The notes under the pieces are model-generated. The model was not told the DNA's origin. It saw only the letters and a program-made list of their open reading frames with translations, and searched no databases. A program made the translations under genes and the position numbers. Shown piece by piece: positions 1 to 12,669 of a stretch of DNA of 64,000 nt. Source of the DNA: Xiphias gladius. Lineage: Eukaryota > Chordata > Actinopteri > Istiophoriformes > Xiphiidae. The stretch's first letter is position 1; each line of letters opens with the position of its first letter. The stretch lies in the NCBI RefSeq assembly GCF_016859285.1, contig NC_053417.1, positions 20,392,206-20,456,205 of the forward strand, read 5' to 3'.

Positions 1-3000
1 ATCCACCTCGGCGATATCAATGACAACATGCCTAAGTTGGTCAACAATGGCGTCATTATGTGTGGAAACAAGGTTAACAAAGTCATGGTGGCTGCCAAGG
101 ACTCAGATGCGCATCCTTTCAGTGGGCCCTTTGTCTTCTCTCTGGGGAGTGATGACACAACTCTGAAGCAGCGATGGAAACTAGACCCTTCCTTTGGTTA
201 GTACATATCTTTACACCCACCTCAGTACAAAAAAAAGGAATTGTTCCAATCAAAAAGCTACTACACACCTCTCTTTACATTCTTCAACAGGTGAAGAAGG
301 TGGCCTTGTTAGCCTGAAGACACTTCCTTATGGCAACTATTCAGTGCCCCTGGTCATTCAGGACCAACAGAGCCTAATGGGACATGACACTGTGGAAGTG
401 ATGGTGTGTAACTGTGGAGAAGGAGACGTTTGCCATAGCAAAGAGCCACTCTCATCCAGCCTTGGGGCACCTGGTACTGGACCGATTTTTGCAGGATTGC
501 TCTTATTTTTGTGTGAGTATGGCAATCAGTGGAAACATTAACAAAACCATAATGTTCATGCTCAACAAACCTGCAGAGACCCTCAAATGTTTTAGTATCA
601 AGTCAATTAGATGCAAATTAATTTACCCAAGGAATTTAAATTATTCAAGATTGTAAGATCACACCAAGATCAATCAGTCACTTAACTAATAGAGGGGCGA
701 GGAATGTGAGGATTCATAGTTTGAATACAAACCAATTACTTGATTTAACCATTGCAAAACATTTTTCGATGTTTGCTAGATCTCCATCAGATCAAAATAA
801 TTCTCTCCACATGACTTTGTGGTTAATCGAAATTAGTCAATTTTTGGGGAGTATGCAGGTGTAAAACATTTCTGGTCTTACTCTTGTGTTGATATGCATG
901 TTACTATACTCCTGTCTATGATTTATCATTTCAAGCCATTCATTATTATTTAAAACTTTTATTTGTGAAGGGACGTTTCACTGAGAGCAAGACTCTCTTT
1001 CAGGAACGCCCTGACCACAGTCACAGTTAAACACAAGCAGTTACACACATCCACACCTGGGAGCTCCCCAGTGCAACCTCAGTCTCATCTATTGGCCACT
1101 GATCAGCTTCATTGGAGCAGCTGGGGGTTAAGAGCTTTGCTCATGTGCAAATTCATAATTGTAATGAGAGAGAAGCAAGCATTCCCCCCCCCCCCCCCCC
1201 CTTTCCCACAAAGCTTTGTCTTATTTGGGCAGTAAGTTAATGGCCCATGGCAATTATGTGGCAGTTTGTTAAAAATGCAACAGTAACACTACGTTCTCAG
1301 TGTTATTTTCATGTGTCTGCAGTACTGCTACTCCTCTTTATGTGTGAGTGTGGAAAGAAGGGGTTCAATCACATCCCCATGGTGCAGGATGAGGGATACC
1401 AGTCCTTTATCAAGTACAACCAAGAAGGAGGGGGTGCTGTAAGCACGGTGAGTTGGTTGTGTTGTGTGCGCAGCTTAGAGGGCGTAAGACAGCGACAGTA
1501 TGCTACATTTCTCCACCAATAACAATGTGTTACCCATTTTTGGTAGGCCTAGCCTATCATTTTTATTATGTTTTCTCCCTTTCTGCCAGGCTGAGCCCAC
1601 TCTGCTCTTGACTCCTACAAATGGTGCATCTGTGACAGATGGCCTAAAACAGGCCACCGTGCAGGTACCCCTCAACTCGCCCCTCAGCTGGCTCTCATTC
1701 ACTTTCTCAGAGACAGGCCTTAGGTGTTAGTGTGGGTGAAATTCCCGGGTTTGTCAAAAGGCAAGAGTCTAAAAGGTGCCATTAGACAAACCAAAAGAGT
1801 TACATACAGAAAAAAGTCTGTGTTTTAGAAAATGTGACTGCTAACCTGCTGAAAAATTGTTGACAGCTATAATCCAGTTCTTTACATTTACTCTGTACAT
1901 ATTTTTGTATATCCACCTGAGGTGATGACAGATAGGCAGGTATGCGATTAAAGATGGTGATTGAGATAAATGTTGTAGACACATTTAAGACATAAATTAT
2001 AGGGCTTGTACAAGCTTGTGTAACAAGTAGCTCACAGAGTGACCTTTAACAGTAGTTGACACGATACGAAGAAGATTGCATGAAATACCAACGAGGAGGC
2101 GCTCCTGGATCAGACAGAAGCTGATCTCATGGCTGCATTTCCCTTTTCAAACAATTCATAAAATGCTTTGTTAAACGTTGTAGACAAAAATACATTGCTA
2201 TTCTAACTGGGCTCTGCTTTATCAATTTGCTTTGCTCAACTAGCTCTCTCAAATGGCTCCAGTAATGAACCAGGAGGCGGATACATACAAAAGCTCAGCG
2301 CTCACCCTGGTGAGTAATAGGTCACTTTCGTGTTTTTGAGTGTCGACAAGACACTCAAAAACACAAGGAATGTTTGTTAAAGGAATGTTTTACAGTAGCA
2401 GCACCAGTTGAAATGATGATTTAAAAAAAAAAGAAATTAACTTTCAGTGCAGATGTGACTGAAAAATCTGTAGTTGGTAATAGGCAGGACTTGTTGCTGT
2501 CCTACTGTGCTCTTCCACTCTGATTTAACCTTTAACTGTATCTCCTGCAGAATAACTCTAACATGACCTCATTGGGAACGCTGCATCAAGGAGACGCGAT
2601 CAGTGGCCTTGCTGGGCAGACCATGGTGAGTGATTATGGCCATGATTACTATAGCCGTCTCTGTTGGCACGTGTTTCCTGATGACTTTAACGGGCTGCAA
2701 CGATTACTCGATTAATTGATGAGTCAACTGACAAAATATTAAACAGCAACTACTTTGATAATCGATTAATCATTCTAATCATTTTTCAAGCAAAAATGCC
2801 AAACATTTGCTGGCTGTAGCCTCTCAAATGTCAGGATTTGACACTCTTCTTTGTCATATATGACAACAAACTGAACTTTTCGCTTTTTTCTGACACTTGC
2901 TAGACAGAAAGATCAATCAATTAATCGAGAAACTAATTGGCAGATTCATCGATAATTAAGATAATAGTTATTTGCAGTGCTTAAATGGCATCTGTGTGCT

Positions 3001-4618
3001 CCTCTACTCTTATTGGTGTTTTTTTTTTTTAAATCTGCACACTGATTGCTTAAATCCAGAAAATCTTGTGCTACAACAGTATTTTACACACATACTGAGT
3101 ACCAACAGGATGTTTTTCCCTTTTGTTTGCATGTTAGTCTTTTTTTTTTGTCTATTATTTGGGACAATATCTAAAAAACATGTTAACTTCCAGTTAAATA
3201 ATAATCTTTTGTTACAGTGCTGGATGCAGAAAGAGATAAAAAGAGGATTTTGGACCTTTTTTTTTTTTTTTTTTACACATCTCATGATTGATGATTTTAA
3301 AAATTTTACGTCTAATAATTGCCTATCTTGAAGTGTATTTTGAAAGACTTTATTTTATTTGCTCGCGCAATAAAATACAGCAGCAATGTAAATATAGCAA
3401 TTTGAAAGACATAACAGATACAGTATATTCACATACGCAGACATACATACATAAAGCTACATACATACAAATAGTTTGGTTCTGTGGAAGTTTACTATGT
3501 TATACTGAAATGTATTTATAATATTTGGTCTAGACTCAATCATAAATAAATTAATGAATTTTAAATGGGGTGAATCCTGATGCAGATTAAAATATTGTCT
3601 TATATGGAAAAAAATTCTAGCATGCTTTCTTTAAGTGCTAGACGGTTCCATTTATAAAAATTTCCAAATACAGTGACTGTCAGATAAGGTCAAGCGAGGG
3701 TAGAAGACTAAATATACACAATGTTTGTTTTCTTAATTTTAGTACTCTACAAGGACTACAGACAGGATGAACACCTACCACGTAAGTAGTGCTCTTCAAT
3801 GATTTAACATTTTTTTAATACTTAAAATATAAACTTCTGACTGTACTGTATACACTTTTTTTTATGCATTTATAAAATTTTAATAAAGCAGTGGGAACCC
3901 CATGCATTTACATAAATTGTTTGCTACAAGCGCTGACAGTCCTCCTCTGTCAGCAGGGCGGTTCATCAAGGTACCAACGTTCTTTCAGCCTGCGGTCAGC
4001 CCAACACATTGCCAATCACATCGACAGGGTAAGGGAGTTTGTCTCACATCACACAGAGCTAAACACCAGGCAGGCTGTGTTAATGCCTTCCTAAGGCACT
4101 TGTCCCTACTGCTGATCAAATTGAACAAGCTGTACTGGCTGCAGAACAATGACTGGTGGACAGGTCACAATTCAGATGTTGTGAATGAGATTAAATTGAG
4201 TAAAGCTCACATGCATAACAAGGATGAGAACGAAATCACTATAAGACTGTCTGCCTCTGCTTTAAGCAATGAAAGAAAGTTCCATAGTTAACATTATACA
4301 TTATACCAGGCTGAATGTTTTTTTTTTTTTTTAATGTATTTTGGTATGACCTCTTTTTGACAAAATGACCCAGAAATATATTTTTTTGACTTAATTCCAC
4401 AGAGACTGCAAATGGTTGCTGAAAACCACGTAGACCACCCAGTGTACCCACCCTACAAGTATGCCTACGAAGGACATGGCAGCAATTGCCAGTCACTAGA
4501 TGAGCTGTCACTCAGCAACCTGGGAGAAGATTTGCAGTTTCTGAATGATTTGGGGCCAAAGTTCAAGACCTTGGGAGGCATCTGTCAGCAGAAATTTCAA
4601 AATGACTTACAGCTTTGA
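1..4618 (+). CDS. cdh26: Cadherin-26-like protein, 3' half (partial at left edge)
   Basis: This is a calcium-dependent adhesion protein of the plasma membrane, seen from the EC4/EC5 junction to the stop. Nine exons read in frame: 1-195, 291-512, 1321-1447, 1590-1664, 2244-2309, 2551-2625, 3743-3781, 3957-4028 and 4403-4618. The first exon carries a calcium-linker motif (DINDN followed by PKL). The second has the Cys-rich end of the membrane-proximal EC5 ([12 protein letters not shown]). The Leu/Phe-rich transmembrane helix is split across exons 2 and 3 and ends at FMCECGKK. The tail ends in a catenin-binding block with [19 protein letters not shown] and [12 protein letters not shown], as in classical cadherins. 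The family assignment rests on this tail and on linkage to mtg2, ss18l1, lsm14b and taf4, as in human 20q13.33. The 5' half lies outside the window. A decayed tandem copy follows about 3.4 kb downstream. No break is visible here. Confidence 0.85.
960..1150. repeat. Fish interspersed repeat fragment
   Basis: This intronic stretch contains gagctccccagtgcaacc and ggagcagctgggggttaag, wording I recognise from a repeat scattered through many fish genomes. No ends or target duplications are visible. The family is not named with confidence. Confidence 0.4.
1184..1201. repeat. Poly(C) tract, 18 C
   Basis: An uninterrupted run of 18 cytosines sits in the intron just before the third visible exon of the cadherin gene. 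The complementary strand is a pure G run, so it could form quadruplex-like structures and is prone to length error in assemblies. Confidence 0.9.
2330..2364. repeat. Perfect 15-bp inverted repeat (hairpin)
   Basis: The arms at 2330-2344 and 2350-2364 are perfect reverse complements separated by a 5-base loop (gacaa). It begins 20 bases after the splice donor of the cadherin exon 2244-2309. Its function is unknown. Confidence 0.85.
2692..2980. mobile_element. Non-autonomous DNA transposon (MITE), 'gggctgcaac' family
   Basis: An AT-rich intronic element starts with gggctgcaacgatta and ends with tttgcagtgc, an imperfect inverted terminal repeat. Inside are the repeated attaatcgat-type motifs typical of an abundant fish MITE, often placed with hAT elements. 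There is no coding capacity. No clear 8-bp target duplication is preserved. A second, more diverged copy in the opposite orientation lies in taf4 intron 10. Confidence 0.65.
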
Positions 4619-4756
4619 AGGGCACAGCATAAGTGTAATTTTCATATCAAGCAGGTCGCTCTTCGTTCCCAGTTTGGGACTGTGTGATTACGGATTGATC
4701 TGACTGGAAATTTGGTGCAGATTTTTTACTTGTACATTGTAGACTTAAACATATCA

Positions 4757-5935
4757 CATGCAAAAGTTCGGGAAACACTGGACAAATTACATATTTTATT
4801 GTATTTTTTGTATTTTAATACAACCCGTCCAGCAAATTAACATTAAAAATAAGCCTTTCATAAGTGTTAATGCACTGTTACTGTGGTTATTTCATGATCT
4901 TAACTTTTTTTAATTAAACCGTAATTATGGCATGGGCAAAAGTTTAAAGCAGAGGGATCCTCCCAGAATTTCATTAACACATTAGGCCTTTATTAACTCC
5001 TTAGAACTTATAAGGCAACTCAAGAATTGTCATTAGAAATGGTCAGCTGATGAAATTTTCAGAGCTGATAAATTCTCTGACTCTTCAAACCTTGTGGTAA
5101 CACTCAGCCATGGACTCCTTTAAGCCGAGGATCTGAAAATTAAGCTAACTGAAGTCTACAGAACAGGGACCGCTATAAAAAGATATCAAAGCGATTGCAG
5201 CCTGGAATTTGCCTTTAAGCAATGGCAGTTAAGCCGAAGATGGGTAGAAAGACTAAGCAAAACCCCTATATGACTGCAAAGGAGCTGCAGGAAGGTTTAC
5301 CTGACACAGATGACATGGTGCACCGTTCCACCATGCAGTGCTGTTTGTACAAACAGTGGCAGCTAGTGCCAAAGGAAACACAGCATAGATGGAGAAAGGA
5401 ATGGACTCCACTAAATATCAGCAAATTCTGGATGCAACGTTATGCAGTGAGTCAAGAACGTGAGACTGAAAGGAGGCTGGTTTCTACAGCAAGACAATGA
5501 TCAAAAGAAGACCTGAAATCCACCAAGAAATACTTCAAGTAACACAAGCTGAAGCTTTTGGAACAGCCCTAACAGTCCCCTGACTTGAACATCATTGACA
5601 ATCTGAGTGTAGATCTTAAACCTGCTGTGTGTGCAAGGCTAAAGGCCAAAAAATATCTCAGAACCTGAAGTGATCTGCTGGAAGAGTGGGTGAACATTCC
5701 TAAATCAAGAATAAAAGGCTCTAAGCTCTTTTGCAAACTGTGATATCTGCCAAAGGTGGCGGTACTTAGTACTGCCTCAGTAGGGTGCCCAAACTTCTGT
5801 ACATGAAACAATTACTGTTTTTTAAGTTCATGAAATAAAAGGTAACAGTGCATTAACAATTGAAAAAGTCTCATGTTTTAGTGTCTGTATGCCACAAAAT
5901 ATGGAATTTGCCAGGGTTGTTCAAACTTGCACACA
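4757..5935 (+). mobile_element. Decayed Tc1/mariner transposon with IR/DR-like ends
   Basis: A cut-and-paste DNA transposon relic of about 1.2 kb. Long inverted repeats flank it: the left arm at about 4850-4910 matches the reverse complement of about 5820-5865 around ttaatgcactgttac and tatttcatga. Each arm carries an outer and an inner copy of a gcaaaagtt-like motif (left about 4760 and 4936, right about 5789 and 5918), the IR/DR layout of many fish Tc1 elements. Inside, 5222-5500 encodes an N-terminal-like segment of Tc1 transposase (helix-turn-helix region with MTAKELQ). The segment from about 5488 encodes the QQDND and SPDLNIID motifs of the DDE domain in other frames. Most of the catalytic middle is missing, so it is dead. 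It sits directly after the cadherin stop and may supply part of that 3' UTR. Confidence 0.8.
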
Positions 5936-7281
5936 AATGTATATAGATCCAGACACGGTATACTGGCATCAATCTACAAACCAAGCATTACTCGCTGTAG
6001 TAGAAGCTGTGTTTTGTTTACTTGAGGGTGGAATTAATGCACTGAACAAACTGTCATGATCTGGTGCATTTTGATGGCAACAGCGTGTGTTTGTTTGCTT
6101 TTTTACTTTGCTGCAATGAGTGTGACTACTGCCACGTCTCAGTGCTTTCACTTCATTTCTAGCTCCAGAGGTTTTGTCAGGACATAATTTTCGATGTTTT
6201 ATACTGTAACTTAACAGAAGCTTAGGTGTGGAAACTGGTATAATCCATGGTATATAAGATGTTTTATTTCTGCAAGTCACTTTTCCCAGAGTACCTTTTT
6301 CTCAAAGATTCTTGATGTCAACAGTACCAGCAGAAATTTTACTGGTTGAAATCATTATTGGTCAACAGTAATTGGAGAGTGGTTCTGTAAATGTCTGTGA
6401 CCTGTTGTTAATGATCTGGTGACACAGTGGAGTAACACTGTAAATGTCTTGCAACAATACACAACTCATTCCTTGCTTTGTTTTCCTATGTGCATTTTTC
6501 CATCTGTTGTCTTAAATATCCCTTCTTTTTAGAAAAAAAAATGAAATGAGGTATTTGGAAAGAAATTTGCATTTGCCATTACTAAAAGATATGCTAGTGG
6601 CAATCTATGGGGTGAGATATATACATATATATATATTAAAAAAAATTATTATTTTTTTTTCCTACCTGGATAGGACAAGAGAAGCTTTCATTTGTTGAAG
6701 CAATTAGAAAATTATACCAAACTAGCAACATACTGTATAACTGTTACAGTACATTATAATTTGACAGTTTCAATTTTAACCACTATAATTACTTGCACAA
6801 TAATAGTCTAACATCAAGACTGTGACATGAATCGCAGAAGACAAATGTCATTGGCATTGTCTTGTCAGAATGGTCGAGGTGTGTAGACTGTTTTGTCAAC
6901 TTGCATCTGCAGTAATTTATGTGAAAATCCTACAGTGTTGTTACTGTGTAAAGACTGCGTGTCTACATCTAAATCATGTCATGAGCATTTCATAACACCA
7001 ACTCCCCATGTAGCTGTCAAAACAATCTTCAGCCTATGCAATTTCATTTTTCATACACTATGTTTTGATGTTTTGGTTCTGTGTTCCCTCTTTTATCAGT
7101 TGCTCAATGGTTGAGCAGATGCCCTTTAATCTGTCAGCATAAGTGGCAAAACCTGTTTTTGGATTACTGCATTTACTAAGAAGAAAGGTCAGATGTAGTT
7201 AAGGTGTGGCAGAGAGAGTAACGTGAAAATCTGCATCTCTGAGCTCGCCTGGCCCACACGCATAACACAGAAACAACGTGA

Positions 7282-7359
<78 letters not shown>

Positions 7360-7982
7360 TCAGGTGCATTCAATGAACGGTCTACTACCTGCGGGACTAA
7401 CTTTTATAACAATACATCATCTGGATATAATATGGAGGCAATACATCTCAGCCTTTTCATGGTGCTGGAAAGAATTTACCTTGGTTGACGGGCTGTCTGG
7501 ACAGAAGGGTTAAAAATAAATGGGTGCTTACTTGATGCTTACATCTGCCTAAGTTTCCAATACGACAGACTGTCTTTAGATCACTTACATGAATATAAGG
7601 ATTTATTCATTTAACTTGCAAAGTAACATTTCTTGTCAATAACCAAGAACTGAAAGACCAATATACAGACGAGACTACAGGTAAGTGGGGAGATCCATGT
7701 CAAACAGAATCTGCTACAAACTTTAGAACTACTACAAAATTAATTAAATTAATAAATGCAATTTGTAAGTTACAAATTAAATATTGGTCACACATAATAA
7801 TAAGTACAGCAGATGCGGGTCGTGTCTGACAACATTACAGCTTACAATCTCGTCCCTTTGACCTATGCAGTAATGTTCTGCAAGATTTTTAATGCACACA
7901 CATAATAATCAGAATTATAATATGCAAAAGATCCCACATGTACTTAATCCAATGCAAGTAATGTAATGTAATGTTTCTGCAG
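5936..7982. other. Spacer between the two cadherin-26-like copies
   Basis: AT-rich noncoding DNA. It holds the microsatellite at 7286-7358 and short AT runs near 6620-6660. I see no exon-like coding block, although 5' exons (signal peptide, propeptide) of the downstream cadherin copy would be expected somewhere here and were not recognised. Confidence 0.6.
7286..7358. repeat. (AC)n microsatellite
   Basis: About 36 uninterrupted AC units. The reading frames through it on both strands are low-complexity artefacts. Confidence 0.95.
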
Positions 7983-8356
7983 GGCTTGGGAGTCGACAGG
8001 TTCCCTTCAGAAATTTTGCAGCAACAAAAAAGAAACTGAATCATAGATTCCTTTAGTATTGATGAAGGCTATAGAGGAATTTTCCCATATACACTGGGCA
8101 AAGTGAGTATCCACAGAGAGTCAGAATAGATGGATATGAATAGCACATATGACACGCTGAAGGAAGATTATTGCAAAATTTGCCGCTGTTGTGATGTGAT
8201 TCTGTACAGATTCAAATTGAGGACAACCTCACCTTTTTCCAGATGACTGGTCAAGGTGTTGAAAAGGAACCCAAAGGCATAATAGAAATCAACAGCAGCA
8301 CAGGGCAGATTACTGTAAACAGCCCTGTCGACTACAAGAAATTCAACAAGTTTAGG

Positions 8357-8393
<37 letters not shown>

Positions 8394-10803
8394 TGAGCTT
8401 GGGGAGTGGGGCGTGGTGAGGGGTTTCAGTATTTCACAAGTCTTGCCTTTGCATTACAGCTTACATTTCTGGCACTTGATAGAGAAAGCCAAGTAGTAGA
8501 CACACAGCTGGGCATTGAGGTGATGATTATCGACGCAAATGACAACCCTCCAAAGTTTGACCGTGAAAAGTATGAGCTCAGCATAGAAGAGTCAACATTA
8601 CAAGGTCACTTACGCAATTTGAACAATTTCCTGATTTAATCTTTACTGCTGCTGCTATGAAACGGTTGTTTATATGAATTAAAATAGTTGTGAATGTCAG
8701 AAAGACCAGTATCAGATCCTTTCTTCTGATACTGGCAGGCACTGAAGTGATTACCATTAAACCAACAGATGACGACAGCGGTAACAATGAAATATTTGAT
8801 ATACGATTAGTCTTAATCACTCCGAAACCTGATGAACTGGAGTTGTACTTAACCCACATTTCATTGTCAACAATTTCAACAATATGGCCAAATTATATTT
8901 GTTCAATTTTTTAAATTTTTATTTTGGAGCGTGACTTTTTCTTTTTAACCCATTAGAAAGCAGAGAAATGCACCATTATAGTGGAGGCCAAGGACCATGG
9001 AGAACAAATACAGCTCTCCAGTTCCTGCACTGTCATAATCAACATAGTAGATGGAAATAACCACATTACTGTGATCACACAACAAACACTGAGCAATTAC
9101 TACCTTCAATTACCTTGAGTAAGGAAATGACAGAGATAGCCTATAATGCAACAGTCTCTTTTTATAACAAAGGTTTCATTTATTTTTTGACCAAGGGTAC
9201 AGGGAGAGTGAAAGAAGGGAAGGAAATTGTTCCGGTTTCACGTCTGCAAGTTAGAGATGAAGACACCAAAGGTACAGGGGCCTGGAGAGCGAAATATCGA
9301 ATCCATGAAGACACAAACAACATCTTCAGAATCACTACTGATCCTGTGACAAATGAGGGACTATTGTATGTGGAAAAGGTATTTTGTCTGTGTTCATATA
9401 TATGTAGTATACTGAACTGATCTTTGCAAGCTGCAGCCCAACGATTATTGGTGAAAAGATATTAAAGTCTGACGCCACATTAAAAAAAAAAAAAAAAGTA
9501 CCAGACCACCACAAGCTCTTAGAACAGCTTTGTATCTAAAAAAAAATAAAGGAAAAAAAGAATCAAATACAGTAAGCAATATGGTTCATGATAAAGCCCT
9601 TTCAGTCACATTTTACAGTGGACTTGGATTTCTGAGCATGCTGCTGCAAGCACAGACATCCATAGTTGATGTCTGCCCCAGTTTTCATTATTGCTACATC
9701 CTGCTCAGGTACTGCTCCAAAACACTGGAAAATGAGGAATAAATTATTGACCCACAATGACCATGTTCCACTGTACCTTTCTTTAAAATGTTTATGCAAA
9801 ATGTTTATGCAGCCATTTCAACCTGTGTGTTAGTAATACTCATAAAATATATATTTTCCATTGTACTGCAAAAAAAGCCGAAACAATGTGTTATGTAAAT
9901 GTTTTGGCCTCTTTGACATGCCTAACAGCACCAGCAGTGCTACCATATGCTAAAGAGAGTGAGACTTAAATTAATATTCTTAGTAAATCATAATATTTCT
10001 AGAGATTTTAGTACTCCATTGCACAAATCTCTGTCTTTTCATAAGATTTGTTGAAAACTAAGAAAATATGGGATATCCTTTAACAGTTTTTTCTTAAGCT
10101 GTATAGGGATAAAAGGACACCAATTAGAATTACTGCAAAAGTGTGTAGTTGTCAAAGCTCAAAATGCCTACGCGCTAAAATGGGTACTGAAAATATTATT
10201 ATTATTGAATCTGAGTAATGCTATCACGTTTACAGAGGCAGTTGCCATTTATTTTACTGAGCCATGATATTTTGCAGTTCACTCAATTTTGTCATATTAC
10301 AAAAGTTGCTGTAATGTACAGTGTGAAATGAAATGCTTGATTTCACAGAGTTGGGTAGGACACAATAAATACTCAGATCAAGAGAATATTGTAATCCAAC
10401 GTGAAACTGTGCACAAAGTACTAAATAAGTTATGCAAGAAATTCATCAATCCTTAAAAGCTAGAGTAATTGGGTTTCTTTTTTTAATTTTTAAACATTTT
10501 CTCCTTTTTTCTTTTTTTCTCCTCTGTATATTGTAGATGCTGTACACTCTCCAGGCAAAAGGAGAGGATCTGGGTGATTATACTCCTCATGTGTATGCTG
10601 AGGAGGGAGAGACAGAGAACAAGTTTGAGCTTGATGCCATTTCCATCCCTGATATTTCCTTGGATTCAGACTCAGAGCTGGACCTGGATTTCAAGTTCAG
10701 TGGTCTGGCCTCAATCTGCATGCCTAGTGAAGGCCCTGCCGATAGTAGAAAAAACTACCTGTGGAATGGAAAAACTTCAGACAGCAACTCTGATCCCAGT
10801 TGA
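7983..10803 (+). pseudogene. Cadherin-26-like tandem copy, probable pseudogene
   Basis: A second cadherin-26-like gene with recognisable exons: 7983-8102 (furin-like KR, then EC1 start with IIDSFSIDEGY), 8210-8356, 8460-8604 (MIIDANDNPP calcium linker), from 8739 (EC2), about 8957-9085 (EC2 end), 9196-9378 (EC3, GTGRVKEG and DTNNIFRITTDP) and 10537-10803 (tail, ending FSGLASICMPSE and beyond). Evidence of decay: a TGA at 8037-8039 stands where the conserved Trp that follows the propeptide cleavage site is expected. The link between the two EC2 pieces is not recognisable. The EC2 exon runs into ctgagc without a GT donor. EC4, EC5 and the transmembrane exons are absent from the 1.16 kb before the tail. 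The tail differs from that of the upstream copy, so the duplication is not recent. An expressed truncated form cannot be excluded. Confidence 0.75.
8357..8391. repeat. (GT)n microsatellite abutting a splice donor
   Basis: The run begins at the GTGAGT donor of exon 8210-8356 and continues as pure GT for about 30 bases. Confidence 0.9.
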
Positions 10804-12669
10804 AAGCCATAAAACTAAAATGTACACTCCATCAAATTTGTAATTGATAAGTAATTATATTTTTGATCAGGTTATCAGTCCTAAATTCTAAATGTTACCT
10901 GGATATGGTGAAAGGAGCTTTTAGCATACTCTTTCTGGTGGCTCACAGCAAGTTATGCCACCTTCGGCTACACAATCCTTACGACTCACTAAGCTATTCA
11001 TACAATCCAGTAAGTCAAGTCATACAAACCAAACCCTACAGAGTCCCTACCATGTGACAGATGTAAATCTGAAGAAGAGTTCTTAACAAAGATTGAGGAG
11101 AGCTTGCACAGACAAACCTAAATATGAAACTGCACTGATTTTACCTGTAATAAATAACAACAAGAACATAGAGGAAGGGAAAGGAAACAACATGTCTCAT
11201 AATGCAACCTAAAGGTAAAAATGGCAACCTGCCATATTTATCTTCAGATATATTTGGTTTGTTTAGCTTTTGAATCCTGACAAATCCGTGTGTATTGAAA
11301 ATGTGTTAAATGACATGAAAATCAAAAACAACAGTAGTTGGAAACAGGGCAAGGCAAGCGGAGCTCAGTCGGACTGCTACAGAGAACTTTGTTAGCAACT
11401 GAAACATTTCATCTTGCATGACCTTCTAAAATGTTACTAGACCTGTGGGTGTAAGATAAAATATCATTCCTATGGAAAGTCAATGAAATTTAGGAACACA
11501 AATCCCTGGGGTGCAATGCTCTGTTCCATGGAATAAAATAAGTCAAATGTGTCAAGGAGGATGCACTTAAATGTTTTAAATTTACAGGTCTCTGAAAAAA
11601 AAAAAAAATGGAATCACACAGAGTAGTCTATATTCTATATAGGATGATGCTAACCTGTGTTATCTCTTTTTTCTTACATCAAATGTTTAGATGGAATGTG
11701 AAGTACATCATGTGCAGATTCATTTATGAATGCGCAAAGATCAGAAGTCATCTTTGATACTTCCCGACAATTTTCTCTGAAACAAAGTTGTACTACAGTT
11801 TCCCATACACGCAGTCACATGCTGTACACATGTTGAGATATACACACACACTCGTGCAGACAAATAGGCTTACACCAATATGCCTGATGCCATTCATTAC
11901 TGTAACCATAGGGCTAACCTTCTCAGCAGAAAACTGTCTAATATTATCAATTTTATCAATCTATTTCCTATGAAATACTGACTCCTTGTGGTTATACAAA
12001 AAATCATACTACTGGTATCCATGAGCCATGGCAACCTAAACAGTAACTTTATATAATGCTTTTCAACACACCATTGAAAGATTTCTTAGTATTAAAAACT
12101 TCAATCTGGTACTTACATACATTTATATTTATATTTATATTTATATTTTAGGGTTCTGTAAATAGCAGCGTCACTTCTCTAATGAATTCAAAGATCTGGT
12201 CTACTGTGTGGATAGTGACTATGTTACTGATTGACTTTGCTCACTCATATTATTTTTGTGTGTTTTTGTGGACATAAATGAGGTTTAAATTCTGGCTCAC
12301 GGCTGTAAGCAAAGCAAAATATATGTTGGGGAGATAAATTATGGGCCAAATGATCTCTACCCTCAGGAAAGGAAAGAGTGATCTAAGTGAATTGTCCTGG
12401 GGAACAGAAATAAAATAGAAAACTTTTTCAACCAGGGAGTATGAATTCCTAATGTATGGTGTCTTTAATAACCAAAACATTTTTAAGGTTTCTCTCGTGG
12501 TGGGGGGGGCTCAACACACAGTAAATATAATGGGGAACTTGCAGCTGCACTACACCGGCAGCTGTGTGGAAAGAAAAACAAAGTTGCATGGGGTCTCTGG
12601 AGAAATCGTCAAAACACTGATTTAATAAATAACTGCACTCTTTGCACCAGTAATTACAGCGTGTGTTGT
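10804..12669. other. Spacer after the cadherin pseudogene
   Basis: AT-rich DNA without recognisable coding exons. A poly(A) signal AATAAA at 11149-11154 could end the cadherin-copy transcript. A TTTATA-type tandem repeat lies at 12121-12149. An ATTAAA-type signal on the minus strand at 12621-12626 could serve the neighbouring leftward gene. Confidence 0.5.

Noticed and set aside
5222-5500. 92-codon open frame as an independent gene
   Set aside because: It is the N-terminal piece of the Tc1 transposase relic, bounded by that element's inverted repeats.
7176-7513. Open frames on both strands with long CV or HT dipeptide runs
   Set aside because: They are translations of the (AC)n microsatellite with no coding features around it.
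8954-8956. TAG before KAEK counted as a second nonsense codon in the cadherin pseudogene
   Set aside because: It sits at the end of a pyrimidine-rich tract and can equally be the AG of a normal splice acceptor, so it was not counted as a lesion.
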